Assembly: GCF_029223285.1 (NCBI RefSeq)
Contig: NZ_JARHUJ010000005.1
Span: 124,001-188,000 of the forward strand
Length of the DNA stretch: 64,000 nucleotides
Origin: Paraflavitalea sp. CAU 1676
GTDB taxonomy: Bacteria; Bacteroidota; Bacteroidia; Chitinophagales; Chitinophagaceae
Reading direction: 5' to 3'
The translations under genes were made by a program, and so were the position numbers. Numbering within the stretch: the first letter of the stretch is position 1; every line of letters starts with the position of its first letter. The notes under the pieces are model-generated. The model searched no databases, had not been told where the DNA came from, and worked only from the letters and a program-made list of their open reading frames with translations. Below, in pieces: positions 1-10,500 of the stretch.

Positions 1-1272
1 AGGATTGTTGTTGATACCCTCGGGCATAATGCCTACGCCTTGCATATAGGGTGCAAACTCACTGTTGCGGGCTCTATTGGTTTCGTCGGCATAGCGTTGC
101 AGCTTACCAAAGATGCCTGGCCGCTCACCGAAGTTGTTGACGATACACCAAATGAAAGGGCTGCCTTCATAACCTTTTCTCAGTTCCCAGTTATTGGTGG
201 CTTCGCCAAATAGTTCCTGTACCAGGATATGCGACTTGTCGAGCGCTGTGAGCATCTCCGTTTTGGGATTGTCCTGCCAGCCCTGCAATACCCAGATGGA
301 GCCTTGAAAATGCTTCATCATCAGTTGTTGGATCCCGGCGCCGGCTTTGCCGAGATCTACACCGCCGGTATGACCTCCTTCGTGGAAGGGATCACCCGAG
401 AAGAACCGGAGATCGGCGCCATACAGCTTCTTTGTTTCTTCATAGAAGATACCACCGATCCGGTTAAACGCCGTGTCGTCTGTTGGGTCGAGGATATCCG
501 GCCTGGTGAAGGCGCCCCAGGTACCTTGTTTGATGATCCTGGCAGTTGTTATATTCTTAAGATCGGAGGGCACCATGCCATAGAAGGCAGGCATCACCGG
601 CTCGATGCCCAGTTTGCGCATGCGGGTTAACATCTTTTGCACCAGCTTCTTCCGGCTTTCGATCTGTGACGGTGGCATCGGACCACCCCAGCCCTGAATA
701 TTGCCCATCAGCCACCAGGCATTGTAGGCAGGGCCGGTGATGTAGTTGTTGATGGCAGTGTCGGTATAGCCCAGTCTTTTCAATACCTGCTGCCATACGG
801 CTTCCGAACCATTGGCCACCAGCATGAGGTTGACGCCGTTGAGCGCCATCCAGTCAAGCTCCCTTTCCCAATCTTCCCAGGTATAGAAGCTCATGGTGTA
901 GTTGTAGGTACAGTAGTTCAGCGCATAGCGGTATTGCAAGGGCTGATCTATTTTCACGGGCGCGCTTATTGCAGGCAGTGGCGATACGGGTGCAAGATTG
1001 TCGCCCATATGGCTCATGGACCGGTGGCAGTAATATTTGAGGTACCAGTTCAATGCCATGGCAGCGGCATTGGGGCCGGTGGCCTGGATCACCACTTTAT
1101 GGCCGGCCGTGCTAAGTATAAATCCTTCTTTGGGCTGTGTTAATTTTTTGAATTGCAGGGAAGCTGCCAGCCAGGGCACTCTTCTTTGGGCAAGCAGCTG
1201 CACGCCGTCAAACTCACCGGCCATCAACATAGCAGGCAATAGCAGGAAAAAGAATAGATTGTATTTTTTCAT
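1..1272 (-). CDS. alpha-N-acetylglucosaminidase, GH89 family (C-terminus beyond window)
   Basis: Exo-acting glycosidase that removes terminal alpha-linked GlcNAc; the human relative is NAGLU. The reading frame is open from the ATG at 1272 to base 1, giving 424 residues with no stop, so the gene is cut by the window edge. Residues 1-18 are a signal peptide (KKYNLFFFLLLPAMLMAG). The GH89 core is easily recognised: WEDWERELDWMALNGVNLML, then GPAYNAWWLMGNIQGWGGP and a QGWQDNP segment. By alignment from memory to human NAGLU, the two catalytic glutamates are probably E298 (in DPFHEGG) and E418 (in MPEGI), the latter only six residues before the edge. It is the last visible gene of the polysaccharide utilisation locus, 8 bp after the GH109 gene, so almost certainly co-transcribed. 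Confidence 0.93.
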   Translation of the reverse strand, partial: MKKYNLFFFLLLPAMLMAGEFDGVQLLAQRRVPWLAASLQFKKLTQPKEGFILSTAGHKVVIQATGPNAAAMALNWYLKYYCHRSMSHMGDNLAPVSPLPAISAPVKIDQPLQYRYALNYCTYNYTMSFYTWEDWERELDWMALNGVNLMLVANGSEAVWQQVLKRLGYTDTAINNYITGPAYNAWWLMGNIQGWGGPMPPSQIESRKKLVQKMLTRMRKLGIEPVMPAFYGMVPSDLKNITTARIIKQGTWGAFTRPDILDPTDDTAFNRIGGIFYEETKKLYGADLRFFSGDPFHEGGHTGGVDLGKAGAGIQQLMMKHFQGSIWVLQGWQDNPKTEMLTALDKSHILVQELFGEATNNWELRKGYEGSPFIWCIVNNFGERPGIFGKLQRYADETNRARNSEFAPYMQGVGIMPEGINNNP

Positions 1273-1280
1273 AAAGTTCA

Positions 1281-2720
1281 TTAGGAGGATAATTGAATAC
1301 CGGTATTACCACCTCCTCTCAGGCTGAGGTCGATGGGCTTGTTCTGCTTCCAGGAGCCTCCGGTAAAATCAGGGAAATCGATGCTGTTGGAACGATGGGC
1401 CACCGACCAGATACTGAGCGGCGTTACGGCGCTCCAGGCTGCGGCATCGTACACATCCATATCCAATGGAAGTCCGTTGCGCAGGCAGTCGATCATGCGC
1501 CAGTCCATGATGAAGTCCATGCCACCATGGCCGCCAACCTTCCTGGCCGCAGCAGCAACATGCTTCACCAGCTCGGGGCTATATTGTTCTTCGTACTGTT
1601 TGAGTGATTGTTCATTGGCAAATTCGTGTCCGAAAGCGATCCTGCCGGGCTCGGGCCATTTCTGCGCCATGCCCTTTGTGCCACTCAGCAGGTGTATACG
1701 GCTATAGGGGCGGGGAGTAGATACATCGTGCTGCACCATGATGGTTCTTCCTTTGTGCGTTTTGATCATGGACGTATTCATGTTGCCGCGATAATGTTTC
1801 CCACCGAACTGTTTATAATAGGGGTCAGTACCGGAAGCCAGTTTATTGGCCAAGGCTTCCATCGTGAAATCATTTGAGCTCATGGAGTTGAGGTAGCTGA
1901 ACTGATCGCCACGATTGATGCCCATTGCCTGTGCCACCGGGCCCAGTCCATGAGTAGGATAGAGGTTACCGCTGTGCTGGTTCTCTTTCCATCTCCACAC
2001 AGGAGCATCGCCCGAAGCGGGCTTTGCGAACATGTATTCGAGCAGGTTATGGATATAGGCGCCTTCACCATGTACCAGCTCTCCGAAAACGCCTTGCTGC
2101 GCCATGGCAATGGTCATGGTTTCGAAGAAATCATAACAGCAGTTCTCCAGCTGCATACAATGCTTCCTGGTCCGTTCGGAGGTTTCCACCAATTGCCAGG
2201 CCTCTTCCAGGTTGCGGGCTGCCGGTACTTCCACGGCGGCGTGCTTGCCATGTTCCATCGCATATACGGCCATGGGTACATGCCATTCCCAGGGTGTCGT
2301 GATGTACACGAGGTCGATATCATCTCTTTCACAAAGTTTCTTGTAGGCGTCTACCGCGCCGTAGTATTCAGCAGCGGCGGGCCATCCGGATTCCTTCAGC
2401 TTTTGTTGATGGTATTTTACGGCCGGTTCGCGTACATCGCAAATGGCTTTGATCTCTGCGTTCCTGATATTCCTCATGCGGGTGCAGGCCCAGCCTCCGC
2501 GATTGCCCATGCCGATGATACCTATCCGTACAACAGGTAGGGCAGGGGCGGCATAATTGCTCATATTGAAAACCTGCTTTCTCTTTTTTCCCAATGCTAT
2601 TCCATCCTTGACATCGCTGCGGAGATGCTCTTCGGATGCGTATCCTGTTAGCCCTGCCAGCAACAAACTGCCGGCGCTGAGGCCTGTGCTTTTCAAAAAG
2701 CCACGACGATTCTGATCCAT
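1281..2720 (-). CDS. GH109 family glycosidase (NAD-dependent alpha-N-acetylgalactosaminidase type)
   Basis: Probable alpha-N-acetylgalactosaminidase that works by the NAD-dependent oxidation-elimination mechanism of GH109. The 479-residue protein has a twin-arginine signal at residues 5-10 (RRGFLK), consistent with export after folding around NAD. The Rossmann loop GIIGMGNRGG lies at 67-76. PWEWH is at 143-147 and YPTHGLGP at 254-261, where Y254 and H257 match the active-site Tyr/His known for the Elizabethkingia enzyme. A GHGGMDF motif follows near the C-terminus. Gfo/Idh/MocA dehydrogenases share the fold, but these motifs and the length favour GH109. Start is ATG at 2720. It sits between the beta-helix gene (40 bp gap) and GH89 (8 bp gap). 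Activity on alpha-GalNAc is inferred from the family; other GH109 specificities exist. Confidence 0.88.
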   Translation of the reverse strand: MDQNRRGFLKSTGLSAGSLLLAGLTGYASEEHLRSDVKDGIALGKKRKQVFNMSNYAAPALPVVRIGIIGMGNRGGWACTRMRNIRNAEIKAICDVREPAVKYHQQKLKESGWPAAAEYYGAVDAYKKLCERDDIDLVYITTPWEWHVPMAVYAMEHGKHAAVEVPAARNLEEAWQLVETSERTRKHCMQLENCCYDFFETMTIAMAQQGVFGELVHGEGAYIHNLLEYMFAKPASGDAPVWRWKENQHSGNLYPTHGLGPVAQAMGINRGDQFSYLNSMSSNDFTMEALANKLASGTDPYYKQFGGKHYRGNMNTSMIKTHKGRTIMVQHDVSTPRPYSRIHLLSGTKGMAQKWPEPGRIAFGHEFANEQSLKQYEEQYSPELVKHVAAAARKVGGHGGMDFIMDWRMIDCLRNGLPLDMDVYDAAAWSAVTPLSIWSVAHRSNSIDFPDFTGGSWKQNKPIDLSLRGGGNTGIQLSS

Positions 2721-2760
2721 TGAAGTGAATAATTTAAGAGCGTGTTTGTGAACGATGCTT

Positions 2761-4311
2761 CTATTGTTGTGCGCCTTTGCTGATCTTTCCGTTGTCTGTT
2801 CTGGGTTTGTTGTCGATATCTGTTTTGCCGTTCACCGCCTCGGATGTCAGCGACCCGCTGTTCCTGGCTGGAGAGCCGGGTTGGATGCGGAGGTCTGGCT
2901 GGCTGATGCTCACCAGCATGGGGTCAACACCACTACTGGAATGAGCATCCTGTGCGCTGGCTGTTTTCCACGCGTTGTAATCGGAATAGGCTGTTCCGTC
3001 CCAGATCCATTTGGGGGCGCCGTTCGTGAAGTAAAGATTGTTGTCGATGATATTGCCCGAGCCGGTGGCGGTGTATTTGTGAATGAATACATCGGTGGGC
3101 CGGGCATAAATGATATTGTTGCGAATTACATTGTTGGTGCACCGCTCCGTGAGCCTGATCTCGCCTTCGATCTCCCCGAAATGGCCCGGGAATTTGTTAT
3201 TCTGGAACAGGGTATTGTTCACCACATAACAATCCTGGGTGCCGCCGGTCGTGTAGTTGAGGTAATCGCCCAGGTAGATGCCGGTACGGTTACAGTTGTA
3301 CACGAAATTGTTGCGTACGATGCAGGTCTTTGTGGCGAGCTGATTGCTTTCGCTCACCAGGCCGATGCCCCTGTCGCAGTTGTACACGGTATTCCTTTCG
3401 ATGATGGTGCCTGCTCCTCCGCAAACATAGATGCCGATGGCGCCGTAATTGTTGAGGCCCCAGTAATTGGTTGACTTGGTCATGCTCACCTGGTACACCT
3501 CGTTATCACTTACGACGCCATTGCGTGCATAGTTGGTCCTGATATCCCCGGTAGGGTGTAGGTTATCGCCACCGGCCACGATCACACCGATATTTTCAGT
3601 ATCATAGATCTTGTTGTGCGTGAAAGTAAATCCATCAACATTCCCGGCAAAGGTCACGTTCTCGCTGGTACCGGTCTGTGTGTCATGAACGGTGCAGCCG
3701 GTGATATTGATATCGCGCATCACTTCCGATCCGTTACCGAGTACGAATATGGCATGCGCGCTCCTATTGGTGAGGTGGAAATTCTTGATATCGAAAATAT
3801 TACAGTTCCTGATGTCGATATCGCGGGAATTGCCGGTGATGGAAATGCCCATGGGATCTACGCCGGGATTTTGGGTCTGGAAATGCGCGATATCAAACCC
3901 TTCTATAGTGAGGAACTTCACATCGGGGAAACTCACCATGGCCATGAGTCCGGTGGCGGTAGTCTGGCTGCCGTCAATGAGCGGTCGCTCGCCCGGATAG
4001 GCTTTGAGGGTAATATGTTTGCCGAGCAATCCGGATTTGCCGAAAATTACCCTGTTTGTATACTTGCCTGCACGTACGAAAACGGTATCACCTGCCGAAG
4101 CTTTGCTCAGCGCATAGTTGATGGTCCCGAAGGGCGCATTGATGGTGCCGCTATTGGCATCATTGCCATCAACAGCCACGTACAGCAACCTTTCCTGCCT
4201 GTCGGTTGTCTCAGTGGCGATCTTCAGCTTGGAGCAGGCAAATAGGCCGGTGAGCAATAGTGCAAAGGGATTGAAATAGAGGACTACCTTCCTCAATACG
4301 GTTGTTTCCAT
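2761..4311 (-). CDS. right-handed parallel beta-helix lipoprotein
   Basis: Secreted, probably lipid-anchored beta-helix protein of 516 residues. The ATG at 4311 was chosen because it directly precedes a signal peptide with a lipobox-like end (FALLLTGLFACSK); the longer frame upstream overlaps the previous gene. After the signal comes a DUF1565-like opening (LYVAVDGNDANSGTINAPFG, GDTVFVRAGKYTN), then many Asn-rich coils such as RNCNIFDIKNF, NRTGIYLGDYL and NNVIRNNIIYARP, typical of pectate-lyase-like helices. No lyase family could be assigned. Its place in the locus, 10 bp after the IPT/NHL gene, suggests it binds or cleaves the same glycan. It could be a polysaccharide lyase, an epimerase-like fold or a binding protein. 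Confidence 0.8.
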   Translation of the reverse strand: METTVLRKVVLYFNPFALLLTGLFACSKLKIATETTDRQERLLYVAVDGNDANSGTINAPFGTINYALSKASAGDTVFVRAGKYTNRVIFGKSGLLGKHITLKAYPGERPLIDGSQTTATGLMAMVSFPDVKFLTIEGFDIAHFQTQNPGVDPMGISITGNSRDIDIRNCNIFDIKNFHLTNRSAHAIFVLGNGSEVMRDINITGCTVHDTQTGTSENVTFAGNVDGFTFTHNKIYDTENIGVIVAGGDNLHPTGDIRTNYARNGVVSDNEVYQVSMTKSTNYWGLNNYGAIGIYVCGGAGTIIERNTVYNCDRGIGLVSESNQLATKTCIVRNNFVYNCNRTGIYLGDYLNYTTGGTQDCYVVNNTLFQNNKFPGHFGEIEGEIRLTERCTNNVIRNNIIYARPTDVFIHKYTATGSGNIIDNNLYFTNGAPKWIWDGTAYSDYNAWKTASAQDAHSSSGVDPMLVSISQPDLRIQPGSPARNSGSLTSEAVNGKTDIDNKPRTDNGKISKGAQQ

Positions 4312-4321
4312 ATAGGTCACT

Positions 4322-5629
4322 TTATTCGGATACGATCTTGCGAATACTGTTATTGTTCTTGTCCAGCACGTATACAGTGCCATACTTATCCACGCAAACA
4401 CCATTGGGCGCGCTGAAAGCGGCAGAAGTGCCGATGGCGTCGATATAGCCTGCCGTGCCGCTCCCGGCAAAAGTGCTGACAACCCAGGTGCCTGCTTCAA
4501 TAAAGCGGATGCTCTGATCGGGAATGCTGGGATCTCCTCCCGTGGTACCATTCGTGGCTACATAAACATTGTTGAACTTGTCTGTTGCCACCGACCAGGG
4601 ATAAATGAAGCGGGCATTGGGCCCGGGTCCATCAACGTATCCCGAGCTGCCGGGCTGACCGGCGATTACGGTATTCTTCCAGGTGCCGGCATCCAGTTTG
4701 CGAATGGTATGGTCGCCATGGCCTGTTACATAGAGATTGCTGTTGTTGTCTACAGCAATGCCTCCAGGATAATTGAGGCCGGTAACAATGGGGTCAAAAG
4801 ACCAGGCGGCTTTCGACTGATAGATGCTCCCCGCATTGATACAGGACACATATACATAGCCGGTGTTCTTATCCACCGCAATGCCCCAGGGTTCGGCGGG
4901 CATGCCCGAGTACCAGCTGGCGTAACCATCCGTGGTGATCTTCCGGATATTCCAGTTGAGCACATCGGCTACATATACGTTGCGGTCTTTATCGAGCGCC
5001 AGGGAATAAGGCATATAGAAACGGGCAGCAGTACCTGTTCCTTCGGCGTTTCCCGGATTACCCGGGAATCCTGCATAGGTGGTTACATTGCCAGCGCTGT
5101 CTATTTTCCGGATACAGGCATTGCCGGGGTCGGCCACATACACATTGAGGTCGTCATCAACAGCGATGCCGTTGCTGCGGTACCAGAATTGTCCGTTGAA
5201 ATTGAATTGTGCCTCTGTTCCTTTTCCGTTCGCAAATCCTGCTTTGCCGTTTCCAGCAAGGGTTGAAACGGTACGGGTATAGTGATAGGTGAAGGAAGCA
5301 GTGCTCTCGGTACTGTCCGTACCGATCCTGATCTTCAGTTTTCCCGATCCGCATTTCTTGGGCACCACCACCATGATCTGGTTGCCGTTCACCCCCACTA
5401 CAGGTAGTTTGTTGCCATTGATGGTGACGCTGATCTCATCGGGATCGGCCGTAAAATTGGTGCCGGTGATGAGGATCTGCGTAGTGCCACTGCCGGAACC
5501 GGGCGTGAATTGTTCGATGGTTACAGGAGAGCCGGCCTGGTGTTTGAAGCTGCTATCCTTCTTACAGGAAGAGGCCAGCAACAGGAGTAAGCAGGCGCTG
5601 ATGCAATATGTTGTTATTTGACGGAGCAT
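4322..5629 (-). CDS. IPT/TIG and NHL-repeat lipoprotein (candidate surface glycan-binding protein)
   Basis: Exported lipoprotein of 435 residues. The N-terminus ISACLLLLLASSCKKDSS carries a lipobox with Cys22 as the likely lipidated residue. Residues about 35-115 form one IPT/TIG immunoglobulin-like domain (ITGTNFTADPDEISVTING). The rest is a beta-propeller of about six NHL-type blades, each with a signature such as GIAVDDDLNVYVADPGN, SLALDKDRNVYVADVLN or GVCVDKYGTVYVLDKNN followed by IRKI. It lies directly after susD, the position where SusCD loci commonly encode surface glycan-binding proteins, so glycan binding is inferred from position. No catalytic motif was seen. The gap to susD is 23 bp. 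Confidence 0.85.
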   Translation of the reverse strand: MLRQITTYCISACLLLLLASSCKKDSSFKHQAGSPVTIEQFTPGSGSGTTQILITGTNFTADPDEISVTINGNKLPVVGVNGNQIMVVVPKKCGSGKLKIRIGTDSTESTASFTYHYTRTVSTLAGNGKAGFANGKGTEAQFNFNGQFWYRSNGIAVDDDLNVYVADPGNACIRKIDSAGNVTTYAGFPGNPGNAEGTGTAARFYMPYSLALDKDRNVYVADVLNWNIRKITTDGYASWYSGMPAEPWGIAVDKNTGYVYVSCINAGSIYQSKAAWSFDPIVTGLNYPGGIAVDNNSNLYVTGHGDHTIRKLDAGTWKNTVIAGQPGSSGYVDGPGPNARFIYPWSVATDKFNNVYVATNGTTGGDPSIPDQSIRFIEAGTWVVSTFAGSGTAGYIDAIGTSAAFSAPNGVCVDKYGTVYVLDKNNNSIRKIVSE

Positions 5630-5652
5630 AATAGTTGGTTATGGTTGATGGA

Positions 5653-7533
5653 TTACCAGCCGGGGTTTTGTACCAAAGCATTGTTCTTGTCGATATCGTC
5701 CTGCGCAATGGGGAAGAGATACATCTTGTTATCCCAGTACCGGTTCTGCAGCACGATGCGTTTGTAGAAATCAACGAACGCGAAGCCCTGACCATTGTCG
5801 GTAGTGATGGTGTTCATCCTGTAAATGGTCCTGTTCTCGGGCGCGCCCATCAGCAGCCTGCGCAGGAGGGTTTGATAGCGGTCGCCTTCAAAGCAAAGCT
5901 CTACCTGTCTTTCGCGGAGGATGAACTTGCGCAGCGTTGCCTGGTTGCCGGCTACAGATGGATACACATCTTCGAGGTGTGGAATGCCGGCGCGGTCTCT
6001 TACCTGATTGAGGTATTTAAGGATATCCGGGTTGGTGGGATCATATTCGTTCAATGCCTCTGCGTAGTTGAGCAGGATCTCCGCATAGCGGATATGGATG
6101 AAGGGCCTGAAGGGTACCTGATCCTGCCTGATATTGGAAGCCGGGTTCACGAATTTTTGAACGCAATAACCTGTCATGTCCACCACGTTGGTAGTGCCCA
6201 CACCTGATTTTCCGGTATAATAGAATTCCGCACGGCCCCTGCCGTCCACGTTAGCGGCAGACGAATAGAAGTTCTTATCGTCTGTCGTAGGAGCAGGCAG
6301 CAGTGGTTTGCCATTGTACAGGATATAAGCATAGAAACGGGGCTCCCGGTTCACGTACATATTGGAGTTGCCGATGATATAGCCCCGGTTCCTGGCATCG
6401 CGTTTCTCTCCATATCGTGCAGGATCATCGGCTATGGCAAATCCCGTTTCGGAGTAGGTGCTTTGCGGATCATCGATGGTGCGGCCATTGCGCATATAGA
6501 ATGCGTCTACTACATTCTGTGTGGCGTTCTGCATGTTGAAACCGCCGGGTGCGGGCGCACAGCGCTTTTCGATGCCATACTGCCAGGCATCGTTATATTG
6601 GTCGTACTTGTTGGTGCAGAAAACGATCTCACTGTTCCAGGACGTGAGGAAAAGGTTACGTACGGAGAGATAAGGATCGAAGTCCGCATCGCCTTCATCT
6701 TTATTGGTGAAGAGCTTGTATTCATTCAGATCGATCAGGGCTTTGGCAGCTGCCGCTGCCTTCTTCCATTTGTTTGCATCATATTGCGCCGGTGCAAGCT
6801 GGATACCATCGCGGTTCCGGAGATTGGTCATGCCGGGATTCCCGTTCCAGAGCGGACTAGCTACCAGCAACGCCAGTTGTGATTTCACGCCCAGGCAGGC
6901 GCCCCTGGTTGGCCTTCCATAGTCCGACGAAGAGGCCCATGATGTAGGAAGTGTTTGAGCAGCCCTGTCCAGCAGTTGGTTGATATAGTCAACACAAGTG
7001 TCCAGCGGAGCCCTTGGGTATTTGTTATAATCTTCGTTGGTGCTGAGCAATTGCGTGATCTTTACGAATGGACCGTATTGCTGCAATAGTTTCCAGTAGA
7101 ACCAGCCTCTGAGGAATATCGCTTCGGCTTTGTATTGGGCTTTAAGCTCGGCGCTGAGCAGGTCGGAGGGTACTTTGTCAATATTGTTCTCGAAAACGAT
7201 GCTTTGCCTGATGCCGGAGTAGTAATGGCTCCAGGTGATCCAGTAATTGCTTTGGGCGTTCCAGTTACCGATCACCATATTCCTGACGGCCACGCCCTGT
7301 ATGCTACAGGATGTTTCATCGCTGAAGCCTAACATGGTTTGATCGTCACCCGCATTGCGTACATAACCATACACCTGGTAGAGATAGGCTTCTGCATTGG
7401 CGCGGGTTTGCCAGAGCATATCGGAGGTGAGGAGATTGTCCGGTTTTTTATCGAGATACTTGTTGCATCCTGCCAGGACGAGCAAGGCAAGGAGAAAGCA
7501 GGATGCCATTTTATTGTTGAAGAGATTGCGCAT
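5653..7533 (-). CDS. susD: SusD/RagB family outer-membrane glycan-binding lipoprotein
   Basis: Surface lipoprotein that caps the SusC transporter and captures oligosaccharides. The ATG at 7533 starts a 626-residue protein with a signal peptide ending in LLVLAGCNKYLDKKPDN, the hallmark lipobox plus SusD N-terminus; the upstream extension of the frame runs into susC and was left out. Typical features follow: TPR-like helices with AIFLRGWFYWKLLQQYGP, and near the end FIHIRYAEILLNYAEALNEY and ILRERQVELCFEGDRYQTLLRR, which are SusD C-terminal signatures. It lies 20 bp after susC and is certainly co-transcribed with it. Likely ligand: glycans with terminal alpha-HexNAc, judged from the downstream GH109 and GH89 genes. 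Confidence 0.95.
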   Translation of the reverse strand: MRNLFNNKMASCFLLALLVLAGCNKYLDKKPDNLLTSDMLWQTRANAEAYLYQVYGYVRNAGDDQTMLGFSDETSCSIQGVAVRNMVIGNWNAQSNYWITWSHYYSGIRQSIVFENNIDKVPSDLLSAELKAQYKAEAIFLRGWFYWKLLQQYGPFVKITQLLSTNEDYNKYPRAPLDTCVDYINQLLDRAAQTLPTSWASSSDYGRPTRGACLGVKSQLALLVASPLWNGNPGMTNLRNRDGIQLAPAQYDANKWKKAAAAAKALIDLNEYKLFTNKDEGDADFDPYLSVRNLFLTSWNSEIVFCTNKYDQYNDAWQYGIEKRCAPAPGGFNMQNATQNVVDAFYMRNGRTIDDPQSTYSETGFAIADDPARYGEKRDARNRGYIIGNSNMYVNREPRFYAYILYNGKPLLPAPTTDDKNFYSSAANVDGRGRAEFYYTGKSGVGTTNVVDMTGYCVQKFVNPASNIRQDQVPFRPFIHIRYAEILLNYAEALNEYDPTNPDILKYLNQVRDRAGIPHLEDVYPSVAGNQATLRKFILRERQVELCFEGDRYQTLLRRLLMGAPENRTIYRMNTITTDNGQGFAFVDFYKRIVLQNRYWDNKMYLFPIAQDDIDKNNALVQNPGW

Positions 7534-7553
7534 AATTGATAGATTGAGGGTTG

Positions 7554-10500
7554 CTAGAATTGAGCTCTGATGCCTATAGTAACCATCCTGGTGATAGGAT
7601 ATTTGGCGCCATTGGAGCCAAGTTCGGGGTCCCATAATTTGAATTTGCTGAAGGTGAGCAGGTTCTGTCCGGATACATACAGGTAAAGACCTGCAAAGCC
7701 ACTTTTCTTCAAAGCCGGAGTAAGGAAGCTGTAACCAATGCTGGCCTGCTTCAAACGCACATAGGAACCATCCTTAAGCCATCTTGTGCTGTTGAGGTAA
7801 TTGTTATCGTTCACACTACCGAGGGTAAGGCGTGGATAGTAGGCATCCTGATTGGGATTATCGGCGGTCCACCTGTCGAGCGCCTTCGACATGGTATTGT
7901 TGGGATAGGTGCCAATGCCGGAGAAGGGAATAACACCTACGCCGCTGGCGCCCCATCCGCTGCCGTCGATATAGCTGCCATTGGCCATGATGCCCGCATC
8001 GGCGACGCCCTGGAAGAAGAGCGACAGATCGAATTTCTTGTAATTGACAGAGAAGCCTGCACCATAAAGCCAGGAAGGGAACCAGGATTTTCCGAGGTAT
8101 TGGTAATCGTAGGCATCGATGATGTCATCGTCCTTGGCATTGACGTTCCTGTACCGGATGTCGCCGGGAGCTACCTGACTGAATTTCTGTTCTGCATTTG
8201 CATCGATCTCATCCTGGTTGTTGAAAAGGCCTTCGGCTACATACCCGGTGAATTCTCCGAAACGGTGGCCGGTGCCACGCTGGTAGCTGTACTTGCGCAA
8301 AGGCTCATCCTGGAAGACGATCTTGTTGATGGTGTACGTGGCATTGCCATAAAGGCGCAATTGCACGGCTCCGAATTTTTGATTGTATTCGATGCTGCCT
8401 TCAAATCCTTTGTTATCCATTTCTCCGATATTGGCGAAGATGGCAGCGTTGCTGTATCCTGCGATGCTGGAGATGGAAGCCCTTTTGATGAGGATATCGC
8501 TTCTCCTTTCTTTGAACGCATCCAGTATTATGTTCACGGTATTGAAGAGGCCTACTTCAAGTCCGAGGTTTGCTTTGTAAGATTTTTCCCAGGTGAGCTT
8601 TTCCACACCGATCTGGTTCTCGGTGCTGCCGTAGCGTAAAGACCCGTTTGGACCGAAGCCTGCTGCATATCCACCACCTATTTGCGTGTGGTAGGGGAAC
8701 CTGTTGCCTGCACCGATATTGTCGTTGCCCACCAGGCCGTAGGAGGCCCTTAGTTTGAGGAAGCTGATGGAAGGGGAAAGCTTATCCAGAAAATTCTCGC
8801 GGGAGATCACCCATCCTGCCGAGACGGAGGGAAAGATGCCGAATTTCTGTCCCCGCTCGAAATTCTCGGAGCCGGTGTAGCCGGCATTCATTTCGAGGAG
8901 GTATTTGCTGTCATAAGCATAGGTGAATCTTCCTGCGAGCGCCTGGTTGCGGTAAGGAATGGAGCCTATCACATCGCCTGCCGTGCTTACCAGGCGGTTG
9001 CGCATATTGTAGAGCAGAAGGCCCCCGAACTGGTGAGCGCCGAAGTTCCTGTTGTAATTGAGGGTGGCTTCGAGGTACATGACGCGCTCACCGCTCGAGC
9101 TCTGGCTATAGCCCAGGAATTGTTGACCGGTACGGGTTTGTGTGTAATGCAGTTTGCCTTCGCTATCGCGGCCGGTAGCGAGGAAAAGATCGTTGACGCC
9201 GCTGCGCCGGTTGTTGAAAACACCGTAGCTGTCGAAAGAAAAGCGGCCTGATACATCGAGGCCTTTCACCCAGGAGTCGAGTTTTTGTGTTACGGTGAAG
9301 ACAGATTGTACCGAGGGGCGGAATTCTGTACTGTAACCATTGTTCTGTACTTCATTGAAGGGATTGCTGCCTCCATTGTTGCCGGGACCAGCCCATTTAC
9401 CGTCGGGGTACTGCACCGGAAAGGCCACCGGAGTGGTTGCATAAGTCAGGTACCAAAGCTTTGAGGCAGAAATACCCGGATACCTGCTGTTCACCAGCAT
9501 GGCAGCGAGGTTCATCTGCAACAGGGTGGTCCGTGTGATGTTTACATCCACATTGGTTCTGAAATCGTATCGTTTGAAATTCAGGTTCGGATTGTAGTCG
9601 TTCAACTTCTTTACGTTGTACTGTCCTTCCTGGTTGTAGAAAGACGCGGAGAGGTAGTATCGAACGGTCTCCCCGCCACCGCTGATATTGAGGTTCGCAT
9701 TGGTGAGCGACGAATTCTTTTTGTATACCGCATCCATCCAGTTCACATTGGGATACATGTACGCATCGAGGCCGCTGGCTGTTTTCTGGATCTGCTCTTC
9801 TGAATACAGCGGCGAATTGCCCATATTGGTGCGTGCTTCGTTGAGCAGCTTCATGTAATTGACACCATCGAGCATTTCGGGTGTTTGCGTGAAACTGGTG
9901 GCGCCGGTCTCCGCCTTGAAGTATATACGCGCCTTGCCTGCTGCACCTCTTTTGGTGGTGATGAGCAATACGCCGTTAGCGCCCTTGGCGCCGTAAATGG
10001 CGGTGGAAGAAGCGTCTTTGAGGAGGGATATACTGCTGATGTCTTCCGGATCGATGTTATTGAAAGCCCCACCGTAGGTACTGTTCACGTCTTCCCGTTG
10101 CACACCGTCTACGATGATCAGGGGCGATGCGGTACCGGTAAAAGTACCTATACCACGGATGGTGAAGGTGCTGTTGTCATAGCCGGGCTCGCCGCTGCTT
10201 TGCACCGACACGATGCCAGCTACTTTGCCCGCCAGTGCATTCGTGAGGCTGGGTACAGGCGTGCGCATGTCTTCCATATTGACGGAAGCTACAGCGCCTG
10301 TTACGGTCACTTTCTTCTGTTTCCCATAACCTACCACCACCACATCGTTCAGCTTGTCGGTCTTCTGCACCAGGGTTACCTTGACGATCCTGTTGTTAAC
10401 CCGTTGTTCCAGCGTGATCATGCCCACCATGGAGAACGCGAGGGTATCGCCGGGTGAGCTTTTGATAAAAAAAGTGCCGAGCTCATCGGTAGTGGCAAAC

